Assembly: GCA_030268105.1 (NCBI GenBank)
Contig: BSDZ01000117.1
Location: forward strand, 434,001 to 498,000
Origin: Volvox africanus
Lineage: Eukaryota > Chlorophyta > Chlorophyceae > Chlamydomonadales > Volvocaceae
DNA: 64,000 bases
Direction of reading: 5' to 3'
The translations under genes and the position numbers were made by a program. Shown in pieces: positions 13,233 through 28,100 of the stretch. The notes below the pieces were generated by a model. The model made no database searches. It was not told the DNA's origin and saw nothing but the letters and a program-made list of their open reading frames with translations. Every line of letters begins with the position of its first letter. The stretch's first letter is position 1.

Positions 13233-15289
13233 ACTGAGATGGCAGACGCAGGCCTCGAGAAGATGGGCTGGCGCAACGCCGAGCGGCGCCTCACAAGGAA
13301 GGACGCAATGCAGGAGGGGACTACTGATCCCCAGGAATTACCGCTGCTGCGCTTCTGGTCACGTAACACGCGCCGTGGTGTACAGCGTCCACGTGAAGAC
13401 CCTGCCCGCCCACGGCGAGTCACAAGAGGTGGCCCACTGCTTTGCCGACTTTCTGATGCCAGCAGCGCACGATCTGTCGCGAGAGGGCAGCTAGGCAAGC
13501 GTTTAACCGAGCGCCGGTCGAGGCTCGGCCGGTATGATACGGCCGAAGCTGGCGACAATCCTTTGCCGCCTAACCTAAAGAGCCCTATTGTGAACACCCA
13601 AGGATCATTCCCCGCGGAATGGTGATGACCTTCATCAGGCAGGACAAGCAACGACGAGCATCAAGAAGCAAACAGGCCGATACAAAACAAGACGCACACA
13701 ATCTCACTTTGGCAATCTTGACAAAATCTCACTTACAATGTGAAGTGAAATTGCTATGCCGGAACAGAATAACTATATTGCATAAGGCCGGAAACCTCCG
13801 CAAATCGGTAAGGCTACGCGAACCTAGAGCACTTATATTTTCTTTACAAGACAAAAAAATTCACATGTCAGGGCGGGCGTCACTGAACATTTGCAGTATT
13901 TGTCTTGTGAGCTATTAAACGAGCTTTAAAAGCCAGGTTTGCACATCCATACCACCGCGATCTTCTCATACCTTTTGACATATCATGGCCTCCATGGTTG
14001 CCTGACCTTTCGATGAAGTTTTCCTTGCTTTCCAGGAAAGCGCCTGTAGGTTCCGACTATTCGAGACGTTGCCACTGGCAAGACAATACTAGAAGAGTGC
14101 CAAATTTGCAGCTGCTGAAAACTAATTCTCAGGTAATACGAAAGGGCGTGATACGACGGTCAGTCGACCCGGCAAAATGTCGACTGCCGAGTCCTCGAAA
14201 AATCGCCTAATTGAATAACGTATCGTGGCTCGTCATAAGAAGTGAATTGCAAGAGTTGTTTGCTTGATATGGCAGTCGCAATCCAGCAACGACACTTGGT
14301 ACAATTACAGTGGACACATACATAAATCGTGATCTCAGGACATCCCTCGGTTTCCACAACACAAAAGCTCAAGTTGAAATATCCATTCCGCTATACCGAT
14401 ATCAGTAAACATAAGCCACATGCAGCAAGGAAAACATGTCAATTGCTGTACAATAAAATTCGTTTCGAGTACATTCCAGCTCATTACAATAAATTTTATG
14501 CCCCAAAAGCATATCGTTTGCTATCATTCCTAATTTTAGGCCGACCTCCTTACGCATCGTTATCATGCAGCTCCGTCATGTCCTGCAGTCAGGACAGATG
14601 GTAAACGCCACTGAAAATCGGGGGCAAAGCCATATGATTTACTCATTAACTAATACCTGACACGCATGCTGCACAAGCCAATCCACTGTGCTGACCCAAC
14701 CTTTAGGGGTCAGCAGGACAGTGGTCTCCCAAGTCGTCGCATCCGTCCGTTTCCCCATATGCTCATCCGCAAAAGCAATATGTGCGAATTCCCTCCATGG
14801 AACCGCATGCGGGAAAGCCTGGCGCATGCCTCTCTCCTGCCGAGAGTTCCCTTTTAGACATTTACAGTCAAAGATACCCAATCACGCTTCCCTGGCAAAG
14901 CATTTGACCACACTGGCGCGCCGTGTGGTTCACACCCACCTGCAATATGACGTCCCGCACAACGTCCTACAGGATGCCACAAAGTTGCAGGCACGGAGCA
15001 TGGACATACAGTAAATTCTTAACACGACAGCAGAAAAAGAAAGGGTGGCATGTTGGGAGCTTTCCTTTGTGTGTTTGTGGATAACCTGCTTTTCCCGCCA
15101 TCCTCCGATGTGGGCCACATCTAATCCAATCGGGACGCAACCTAATAAAAATAACAATTACTGGAAAGGATAGTCCAGGACGAATTCGCACCGGATCGAG
15201 TCACAGCTTTCCACACCCTGCAGGCGCCGGCAAAACAGAGAGGCGCGCAGTTTTGGGCTGCGCATTGTAAGCTCCATTCCTTCCTGCCA
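13233..15289. other. Intergenic spacer, AT-richer
   Basis: About 2 kb between two minus-strand genes. A minus frame of about 180 aa (13112-13651) overlaps exon 1 of the low-complexity gene in another frame and may include an unrecognised 5' exon of it, but I could not find a phase-matched splice. From about 13650 to 14620 the sequence is clearly AT-richer and holds only short frames. Confidence 0.5.
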
Positions 15290-18687
<3,398 letters not shown>

Positions 18688-19263
18688 GACAACGGATGAA
18701 GCTATGGTAATTTCATGAGTTCTAAGCGGAATAATTCATTGTGCGCATAAGGGCTTGTGCTTATTTGGCCTTGCGTAATCACACGTCAGAGATATATAAA
18801 CCAGTAAATGGTTACAGTAACTAAACTATTACTTGAGCGTTCGTTCACGGACGATAAAAGCCTTCGGCTGAACCTGCGCTTCGGAAACGGTCGTCTGCAA
18901 TAACAAGGCCTCCCAATGCGCCACTGGCATTGTGTTGTAGGATACATTAGCTACGATGTTTCTCTTGCGTCCGGTAAGTGCCGGATGGCAAAGTCCAGGA
19001 CTGCGCCGTATTTTTGGACGAGATATTAAAAGTTCCATTGGTAAAATCATAAACGACCATATTATTTCGACTTGCTTCACGACGAAAATGCAAATTACAT
19101 GTTGCCTTTCATCTGCATATCGTCTTATACCAATCGGAACGCAGTGTCCAGGTGGTGTCGCCCGCAAAGCCCTACTGGCTTGACGACATTACTGATATCT
19201 GTGAAAAATATATAACCATTGCTTCTTATTGAAAAACACAAACATCTTGCTTGTGTTCCAAGA
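18688..19263. promoter_or_regulatory. Shared divergent promoter region of the MAPK and EMG1 genes
   Basis: The start codons of the minus-strand kinase and the plus-strand methyltransferase are only 576 bp apart, so both promoters must lie here. Two TATA-like stretches are visible: atatataaa near 18791 (about 100 bp before the kinase ATG, reading minus) and atatataacc near 19207 (about 50 bp before the EMG1 ATG). Promoter function is inferred from position only. Confidence 0.4.
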
Positions 19264-21224
19264 ATGGTCGCCGGCGGCCTTCAACCGCCACCGATGGAGG
19301 AGGAAGAAGAAGCTCTCAGGTCGCAGGGTCGGGGCGTAATTTTCATCCTAGATGATGCTCAACTGGAGGTGGCGCAAGTTGGCAAGGTGCGGGTGGGCAC
19401 TGTGCGCAAGCGGGGGAATCGCTGGGCGTGGGTCGGCGTGGCGGCGAGTGACTGAAGTCGTATGGTTAGGATGTCGCAGACATATCAACTCCTCAACTGT
19501 GACGACCACGCCGCGTACCTACGAAAGCATGATAAGAATCCCGCGCTGTACCGCCCGGATATCTGCCACCAGGTGAGGTGTCCCCCATTCCTGCCATACA
19601 CGCAGTACTATGTCAACATCACAATGCGTAGCAGCTTCATTATATTTTCCTGGAAATTCATTTGCCTAGTTAACGGTGTGGTTAGGAGTCCAGCAGCCAG
19701 CCCCAGGGCAAGGACTTACAAAAGCAAATGGGCTCAGAATCGGTAATAACAGCGCATCTTGCCGCATCTTATAAATAACCCAATGCGGTATGGATTGCTG
19801 CAAAATATCGCGCTTGAGGCCATGTCCTATAGCTGTGGCCCGCGGGTCAGTGATTCGGACCACAACCCGTATGTGGCCGAGGTCGCATTCCTTTCTTGTG
19901 CCCGACCAATACTTTAGTGGATGTTACAATAACACTTTCCCCCTACCAGGCCCTGTTACACATTTTGGATAGCCCCCTTAACAAGGCCGGGAAAATCAAG
20001 GTAAGCTCAAGCACCTGAGCTCGCGCGCAATGGCTGAGGTGGCGGAACAGGAATCGGCGCTATTAATACCTCATGTTCACTATGTAAGCGCGCATAGCGT
20101 CGGGTGCAGTTCACTGGTCCCGACGGCATAGGATGGATTGGGGCTCCTGAACGGCGGCAACCTGTGGGATGCGGTGCCGGCTGCCTGTCCCACCGAACAT
20201 TATCGAGCAGGCAATTAGCGGGCTGTTGTGAGGCATATGCCTTGGGCACCGAGGTTTTCAACTCTGTGCATCTTTGCCGCATGCGTTGAACGGAGTTCAG
20301 GAGGGTGCCCTGCTCAGTTGCCCAGTTGCTCCCCCAACTACGCGACCCTTCGCTGTTTCCTATCAGGCCCCTGCACGGCCTTCCGCAGCCATTATGCTAT
20401 CTGGCTTTGGAGCCTAAAGCCGTGCCCTAACCGTCCGAATGTCCGAACAGGCCGTGTACGTCCGCACGCACAAGAATGTCCTGTTCTCTATCAACCCTAA
20501 GACGCGGATACCTCGTACCATCAAGCGATTCTCAGGCCTCATGGTCCAGCTGCTGCAGAAGCTCAGCATACGAGCCACCAACGGGCCGGACAAGCTGATG
20601 AAGGCGGGTAATTTCTGGATCCGCCTCAGAGGACAGCGTGAGGGCGGAAATAGCGAAATGGTATCTGCATGCAAGAGGCACGCGATAGTGGCCAACAGCG
20701 GAGTTGGAACCCGGGAGGGGCGATTTGAGAGGGGATGTTGGCAGCTGTCGGAACGTGCCCGCCGATGGCGATCACAGCTAGCAAGTGCTCGATGACGCTT
20801 TCGCTTAATCTATTTGGTTTATGGTTGTGTACGATTATGGTTGTGTACGATTGTGTATGTTCCAGGTAGCACCCAGGTGACGGAGGGGACGCAAATAGTT
20901 CTTTCTGAACGACTGCATCCGGCTACATGCCATTTGCACCCGGGTCCCCCGCAGGTGATTAAAGGCCCCGTGACCAAGTACTTGCCTCTGGACTGCAAAC
21001 GTGTAGGCTTCTCCTTCGCCGCAGCCAAGCGTGTAGCCATCCACGAGTATGTAGCGGCCGTGGACGACAAGCCGGTGGTGTTTGTGGTGGGCGCCTTCGC
21101 TCACGGCCGCATCGATGCGCCCTGGGTCGATGAGGAACTCAATGTGTCGGAGTACCCGCTCAGTGCGGCATATTGCATTAGCCGTATTACGAACGCGTTT
21201 GAGATGAAATGGAACATTGTATAG
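19264..21224 (+). CDS. EMG1: 18S rRNA pseudouridine N1-methyltransferase EMG1/NEP1
   Basis: Five exons (19264-19386, 19480-19572, 19950-20000, 20451-20603, 20955-21224) give 229 aa, close to the family's usual length. The protein matches the SPOUT-class EMG1/NEP1 family throughout: [10 protein letters not shown] at the N-terminus, [29 protein letters not shown], the RNA-binding stretch [20 protein letters not shown] (about 108-127), VGAFAHG (187-192 region) and [10 protein letters not shown], the last two forming the SAM-binding trefoil knot. In yeast and humans the enzyme methylates a hypermodified pseudouridine in 18S rRNA and is needed for small-subunit assembly in the nucleolus. The ATG at 19264 is preferred; an upstream TTG frame is not used. 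The intron after exon 4 begins with GC rather than GT. Confidence 0.93.
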
Positions 21225-22449
21225 TGAACGTCGCACAGCGCTCACATACACGGCCCTTCTGCAGAGCCGCCAGGAGGAGATGGGGGCCATCGGTTGCCTG
21301 AAGGTGCGGCAGTCGGGAGTGCTTACGCGGGGACAACAATTAGTTGGATCATACACCTCTCCTTGCGTTAGGCCCCGGTGAGCTGGAATTCCAACACCAA
21401 GCCGCGTTTGGCTGGCTCTACTGCACGGAGGGTAGGTCTATCCGTCCGTAGTTGGTAAGATCTAGAGACGAGGCCCGTTTAAGTTTGGACTGCGCAGAGG
21501 CGGGTGCTGTATTACCAGCGTCGGGGAAAATTCACCTCTTCGGGACGGTCCGACGGGTGCAACATGAGCGGACGTACGAGCGAGTCGGGTGGGCACGGAT
21601 GACTCTCCTCTGTGCGTGTGTATATACAATGTTGGAGATGCACATAGGCTCTTCTACCTTGCTCCTCTTGCTCGCCTATTACATGTCCCCTAAGAATGGC
21701 CAGTGATTTAAATCATGAGAGCCTGGGTGATGAGTCAGCTGAGGATAGGGAGGTAGCGAATAGGCGACGGTTTGAGCATTATGCCAGTAGGCAGCTCGTA
21801 GGCAGCTATCTGTCGCGTTACATGTTGCATAAGATGCTTCATGAAAGAGAAAGCTTGTCCAACCAAAAGGTTGGGACGAGGCGAAAGGGTGGCCTGCGTG
21901 CTTTTGAATTAGCAAGTGTTACCATAGCAATGTCCGAGATGCATCAAAATAGAAAAGGATTATCGTACAGTCATGTGGCTACAAGTCCGGATGTCACCAG
22001 TTTTCAATTACTCCACACCCACGCAACATCTAATCAGCGCCGGTTGTGTGCCGGTTTCAGTCCTCAAACCTGTCACAGCATTAGAATCACATTGGACTGC
22101 ATGTGAACAAACGCGGAATCCGCTACATGCCAGTCACGCTGTTAGCCGCATATCCACGCTGTACATTTGAATCCAGGTCCGACATGTGGGAAGGAACAAA
22201 CAGCTGCATGCGGTCCACACTAACGATATGGGAAACCATGTGCAGTCAAATAGCCTCAGTGACCACGAGAGAGCGCTGCATTCAGAACCGAACACACGCT
22301 CAATCAAAGCTTGGCAAACGGATAGAGGACATCCACTTCTGGGCCTTATGAGCCCAGATCCACCGTAGCTACATTCAGAACTTACAACCTCCATGCCACA
22401 TGGGATCCGGGCACATTCATAAGGCTGGCCAATGACACCCTTGCGGCCT
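21225..22449. other. Convergent intergenic spacer
   Basis: This 1.2-kb stretch lies between the 3' ends of EMG1 (plus) and the HU-like gene (minus). One plus frame of 136 codons (21696-22106) is open but resembles nothing and lacks any support; I treat it as chance or 3' UTR. Confidence 0.5.
22382..22386 (-). promoter_or_regulatory. TGTAA polyadenylation signal of the HU-like gene
   Basis: TTACA on the plus strand reads TGTAA on the coding strand, 64 nt after the stop codon. TGTAA is the usual poly(A) signal of chlorophycean algae. Confidence 0.55.
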
Positions 22450-23349
22450 TCACTTCTTGAGCTTAGGGGGCGGCGGTGCGGTCTTCTTCGCCACGGCTGC
22501 GGGCAGAGGTGCCGGGGCTGCAGGCCGTACCGCAGGGCGTGGAGCACCCGAGGTGACAGGCGTCGTAGACTTTGTTGTGGAGGGAGTTGGTGCAACGGGC
22601 TTTGTCTTCGGCGGAGCAACCTTGCCATTGACCTTCTCCTTGAAGCTGGGTGACGCCTTAAATGATGGAGCCTGCAATAATGCAAGATCTCAAGAATCAT
22701 AAACTTGCGGTTTTGTAAGGTCTCGGAGACGCCAGTTCACTGTGCAACCCAACGCCGATTGTCAAGTGCAAGCATACATAAATGCATTTAATATATTCAC
22801 CTTCGAAGCGGGAATCGTAATCACTTCTCCGGTCCGAGGATTGCGCCCTGCCCTCTCTTTCCGGTCGCGTGATTCAAAGGTACCGAAGCCAATAACAGTG
22901 ACCTGCAAAGAAAGATGGATTCCCTTGAAATCGTTATCGTTGGGATACTTCGCTTCTGAACAGGGTTTGGCCTGATACTACGCCCAGTGATTCAGCCACA
23001 ATTCAATCCCATTAAATCGCAGTGCATTGTGACAAAGGATTTTCCTAAGAACATATGCGAGTGTAATATAGTAAGATACAACTAGCTCAAGTCCCTGACT
23101 CACCTTTTTCCCCGAGGTCACAGCCTCTTGAACAGCATCGAAAAGCGAATCAAATGCCTTGGTAGCTTGAGCCTCGGTTAGCGATGCATCCCTAGCGATC
23201 TTGTCGATGAGAGCTGCCTTGCCCACGACAGGAGTCCTTTCAGCCGCAGCAGCTCGGACGCAGATTGAAATCCGACGATTCACGGAAGCACCATTCATAA
23301 GAAGGCCATGATGGCGCGAGATGGACGTGCGGCTGATAGCAAGCGCCAT
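22450..23349 (-). CDS. Plastid HU-like (histone-like) nucleoid protein
   Basis: Three exons (23104-23349, 22801-22902, 22450-22671) give 189 aa. Residues 1 to about 40 are Ser/Arg/Ala-rich with no acidic residue before about 36, like an algal chloroplast transit peptide. Residues about 43-130 form a bacterial HU/IHF domain: [20 protein letters not shown] (helices), TVIGFGTF, and the DNA-binding arm [17 protein letters not shown], with the Asn-Pro that inserts into DNA in HU. The last 60 residues or so are Pro/Ala/Lys-rich, like the tail of the Chlamydomonas chloroplast HU-like protein HLP. The role is bending and compacting plastid DNA. The HU domain is of bacterial (plastid endosymbiont or horizontal) ancestry but the gene has algal introns and codon use. 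Mitochondrial targeting cannot be excluded from sequence alone. Confidence 0.92.
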
Positions 23350-25071
23350 TTTAATTCCTGCTTAGCTGCGGCGGGTAGCTACGGTTCCTTCCACAGGCTT
23401 AATGAATCTAACAGTAAGGATATGGCGTATATATCCAGTCAAGGTACGAATGCATTTGAGAAGCTCAGCCCGAAGGCTTTTTTGTACAACCGTCCGGACA
23501 GACCGATGCTTCATGATGATGCTCCGACCTGTGCCATCAGCTGATCCAGGTGATAGGAAAAATAATCTGTACGCCATTTGCATACCTCCTTGGAAGCTGG
23601 AGTTGCCGACTGCCGGGACCCTGTAGGTACTGGGCCTTTGCTCGTTACTCGTTAGTCGTTCTGGTTGGCAAGGAGCTATGCAGTATTGCAACCACGCAAC
23701 GCTGCAATTGCGCGGCCAAGAGTCTTCATTACACTTATTTACAATTCCATCTCAGATTAGAAGTCACAATTTTTTGGGCTTTTGGGCCCGTGGCTTAGCG
23801 ATGGCCGGCTAGCGATAGCAGCCGTCATTGTAAAGCGCACATAGGCTTGCGCACATCAGACTCCTGTTTTATTCGTTGCCGATTTACTGCGACATCGCTT
23901 ATCTACACTTGACTTGCCTGATAAACAGTTTTGCAGTGCTTCTCCCCTGCGAACAATCTCAAGCTTTATTTCTCTTCAACGGGTTCGCGCCAAATGCGCA
24001 TCTTTCAATCGTTACGACTAGCGATAGCTAGCTCATCTTCTTATCAGACCTCTTACTATCAAGGCGGGTTCTGCCGTAAAGACCATTCCCCTATCCCTTG
24101 CGCGTCAACCGACCTGGCTGGTCCCCGTTTCCACCAGGGGCGCTAGATGATGCATGCTAGGCAGGAGTGAGAGGTAGGGGGACGGGGGAGTATGATGCAT
24201 TTAACGACGATTATTAGTCACTGGTAAATGTGTGTGGGGGGGGAGAAACACACATGGCTCTTCTTCACTGCATTACCTGGCGCTTGTGATCCTGATGATG
24301 ACCAAGATGCATGTCCAATCCTGATGTTCACTCACAAGCTCTTTGTTTATAACATGATACAAAAAACTGGTGCTCGAGATTATAATGATGTCCACATCAC
24401 TATACCGGACAAACCAATTCAATCTTAACATGCAGAAACATCGGATCTTAAACGATTGCTGAGCCATGCATCCTGCTGTACACAACTGTCGTTGTTTGCA
24501 TATCAAATACACACGTTACGCGAACGAAATCAGAACGAAATGTTTGACTGATATCAGGACATGCGTGACGGCCAGTCAGAACTCGTGACTACCAGCCCCG
24601 CTAACCTTTATTATCTCGAGCCAAATGCCTAGCCGACTCCAAACGAGTTCGTGCCCTACACAATTGTAAACGGTTCCAAGCAAATCAGCACCCATGCATG
24701 GGGCACACTTACGCCAACACGAAATAAGTCCTCACGCGATCATCCTGCTTCTGACCTTGGCCGCATAAGCCCTGCTGCACCACAAGTCGACGGTACATAA
24801 AACGTCCTGAACCAGGAACCCTCCCTTGCATATGTAATAATGTACCTAAAAAGGGTAGGTGCCCCCTTCCCAATGTTTGTCCTTCGCTAAGCACCAAGTC
24901 GTGCTAGGGCTACGGCACTTCCAAGCGAATCCCGTGAACCCCACTTGCATTCCATTTAGATTACGCTACATTCCAGCCCTGCCCTATTTAACATCACCGC
25001 CACCACAGGGTCCTGGATTCGAATGAACTCATTGCCCATACATCCTAACTCTTTTGCAGAGTGAAATACTC
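23350..25071. other. Intergenic spacer
   Basis: About 1.7 kb between the start of the HU-like gene and the 3' end of the MSH6 gene. Only short frames without motifs; composition is AT-richer than exons. It should contain the promoter of the HU-like gene, but no element is distinct enough to call. Confidence 0.5.
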
Positions 25072-25076
25072 TTACA
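25072..25076 (-). promoter_or_regulatory. TGTAA polyadenylation signal of the MSH6-type gene
   Basis: TTACA on the plus strand, TGTAA on the coding strand, 76 nt beyond the stop codon; fits the chlorophycean poly(A) signal. Confidence 0.5.
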
Positions 25077-25152
25077 ATCTGCCGGTCCTACGAACCTGTT
25101 TGTCTCTCAGAACGTCATGCGGGTAAATCATTTCCCAGCCCCCACGCCCCTT

Positions 25153-28100
25153 TCATTGGCCAGTCGGCGACTGCTGCCGTAAACGCCACCAAAAGTGTCC
25201 AAGCGCATCCATCTCCGGCGCCGCCCAGCCTTGTGACCCGCCGCCCCCCTCCTTACATGCTGCATTTAGCCGCCGAAATTCTCGTACGCGTTTAAGTAGG
25301 ATATCCCGCTGCACCGCCAAGGCCCGCACGGAATCCCCCTCCTGATTCCGATCGGCGCCTATCCCATGGTGGTAGGCTGCAGTGCCCTCAGTTCGTATTA
25401 CAAACGCATCCGCCACCTCCTGGGCGCGGCATAGCAATTGGCGGGGCAGCCCAGCGAGGGCAGCCACCTGTGGGCATCACGCATGGAGCGGGGCAGCAGC
25501 CAGGGACACGGAGCACAGCGCCGAGCAGATGGGAGTTGCATGATGTTGGCCAGGTGGATCGCACAGCAGCATAACCGTGTGCAGAGGATATAGGCACGTC
25601 CTAACAACTTGTAATACAGGATAGCCCACATTGCTGACGCATCATCGTGCATGCACCATGACCACCCCTACTGACCTTCAGCTAGTGACACAGCACGGGG
25701 GGAAAGCATCATTTCAGAGATGGGCCCATCAGTTTTCACCTCCTTATTCCGCCCTCGCTCATTGCCTCATTGGGACCCGCGGCATCCCCCATGCTCTCTA
25801 CCTGCAGCCCACAGCTGCCGTCTGGTGCAGGGCCCAAGCGCAGCGTGTGGAGCGGCACAAAGCCACCCTCAGCGGTTACAGTGCTGGCCATGTGAGCCAC
25901 TGTCACAAGGCCCCTCAGACCAGAGGTTGAGGGAGGTTCCCCTTGCCGGCTAGCAGCCCTGGGAAGGTCTGTGTACTGGCCTGCCACCGCCGGCACCGCA
26001 GCCTCTGTTGCCAGACCGTGGTAATGCGTGGCGAACAGCGTCCTGTATTGGCCACCGGAATTGAAGCGTTCATACCCTGAAAAGCTTAATATACATCGCC
26101 ATATCAGTGCAGACTCAGTGCAGACGTCCATAGCCGCGGAGCATGGTAGCTTCGATCCACAATCATGGGCTGCGTTCATGTATGATAAGCCCCCATCATC
26201 TTAGGGGCTTGGCAGGGCCATCAGCGAGCACGCGGTGCAGGCACGTCCATGCGGCAAAAAGTGCATGTTCTAAGATTGCATGATGGCGCACATCATGAAC
26301 GCATGACCCATCAGAATCCGCATTTGGGATACAGCTGCCCCCTTCCCTCCGCTCCTGCTTCCATCCCGTGCTGCACACCTGCAGCCCAAGTTGCGGCTCA
26401 GGTACTCCAACACGGCGCCCGCTACTGCATGGCCGTCGTATGTGGCAGTACCCCTACCCAGCTCGTCGAGCACCACTAGAGATGCCGGGCTGGCCGCAGA
26501 TAGCCCGGAGGCTGCCTCCCCCATCTCCACCTGCATGGGCATTAGGCAGCGCAACAGCGAACCAAGCAACACAATAAAATAAAGCACATGACACCTGAGA
26601 AGCGGTCGCAGAAGAATGGCGTGGAGGGACAGATTGTGCCGATGGAGAGGAGAGTAGCAGAGGGCCCAAGGTCCCGAGGATGTAGGGGATCATATAGCAC
26701 CACATGGAATTGAGATCCGCTACTAGCAGCAAAGTCATTCCCTTGGTATCAGATTGAACGAGTGAAAGCTTGCTGTTAAGTTGGTGAGCATCATTGGACA
26801 ATAGGACCGACGACTGCCGGAGTAAATCCAGAGCCCCATTGTCAGTTCCAAGGGCGCTCGGCCCTTCATCCCTGGACACACACACACACTCCGAGCCGCA
26901 CCCCCACCTGAAAGGTGCTCTCTCCGGACATCATCCGGTCATGTGCACCTGGGGGCGGTAAAATGAGTCCGTGTTGATCACATGGGGCAATCCATCAGCC
27001 AAGGAAAGGAGACACGATTCCAAGTGCAGCAAAATGCAGTCACCAAGGGTAGCATCTTGCTGGGAGTGGACGTCCGCTGGTAAGGACCAAGGGCACCTTA
27101 CCCACGCTTACCGCCTGCTGTTGTTGCTGCTTGCACCCACATGCGTCTACGTGCTGCGGCAGAATGATTCTGCTGCAAATTCACCCCACGAGCTTATATA
27201 TCAATCCGTGAGCACCCCAAAGTCAGTGGCGGGCCCCAGACAACCACATACCCATCCGTGTGAAGATGCGGTCCACGGGGTCCAACCTGGCGACCGCTGC
27301 GGGCACGTAGCACCCCAGCTGGGCCATCAGCACCGCCATCCCGGCGGCCCGCAGGAGCGTGCTCTTCCCGCCCATGTTGGCACCCGTGAGCAGCAACGAG
27401 CTGGGCAGACCGCGGGGACCCCCCAGGCACAGATCATTGGGTGTCACCACGGTGACAGCCTCCAGGGCCCCTGCTGCTTCTGCACGTTTGGGTTTTGGGG
27501 GTGTGCAAGCGGGTGGAGGCCTGTTAGGGCACAGTTGGGGAATCCTGGCCTGGAGGAATGCGGATAGGTACACGCCCTATGGTGTCTTATCAGCACTGCC
27601 TTCTTCAGTCTCTGGGAGGACGGTCAAGGACTCCCATCTTTCTTTTCCGCACTCCCCAATACCTCGCACTGTATTTGTAGGTGAGCGATAATGGCCACTG
27701 GGCATGCACAGCAGACCGCGTCCACTCGCCTGTGGACAGTTCCAAGGGATCCGGTCCAGCCAGCAGCGGGTGCCATAGACCCTCCAGCGTCAGCTCCGGC
27801 AGGTTGCGGGGTAAGGCCGCACCGGGGCTGGGGTTCGGAGCTCCACCGTCCCGTGGCGGCGCAGCGCTGGTGAAGGTAGGCCGGCAGAAGCTGCAACCTG
27901 ACAAACGGGCAATGACAAAGGATGTGTAGAAATGGAAAAGATTGCGTGCGTGACCAAGAGCGGTTCGGGTGTGCTGGGACCAGTTAGGCTTAGCCGGTAT
28001 TGCGGTGCGCCCCCCAGTGCCAAAAGAAGACCCGCGCGCCGACACAACACCTGACCTAGTCGCGTAGAATTACGGGTAGCTTGATGTTTTTCACCTCGCC

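Noticed and set aside
13112..13651. A 180-codon minus-strand frame as a separate gene
   Set aside because: It overlaps exon 1 of the large low-complexity gene in another frame; a stop or phase conflict blocks the splice I tried (donor near 13292), so at most part of it is an unproven 5' exon.
20818..20852. A short tandem duplication (tatggttgtgtacga, two copies) in the EMG1 GC-AG intron
   Set aside because: Only two copies and no sign of function; ordinary intron variation.
21696..22106. A 136-codon plus-strand frame downstream of EMG1
   Set aside because: Looks like no family, lies between two convergent 3' ends, and has AT-rich non-biased codons.
24990..25040. A tRNA-like phrase ggattcgaat
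   Set aside because: No acceptor stem, D-arm or anticodon arm could be paired around it.
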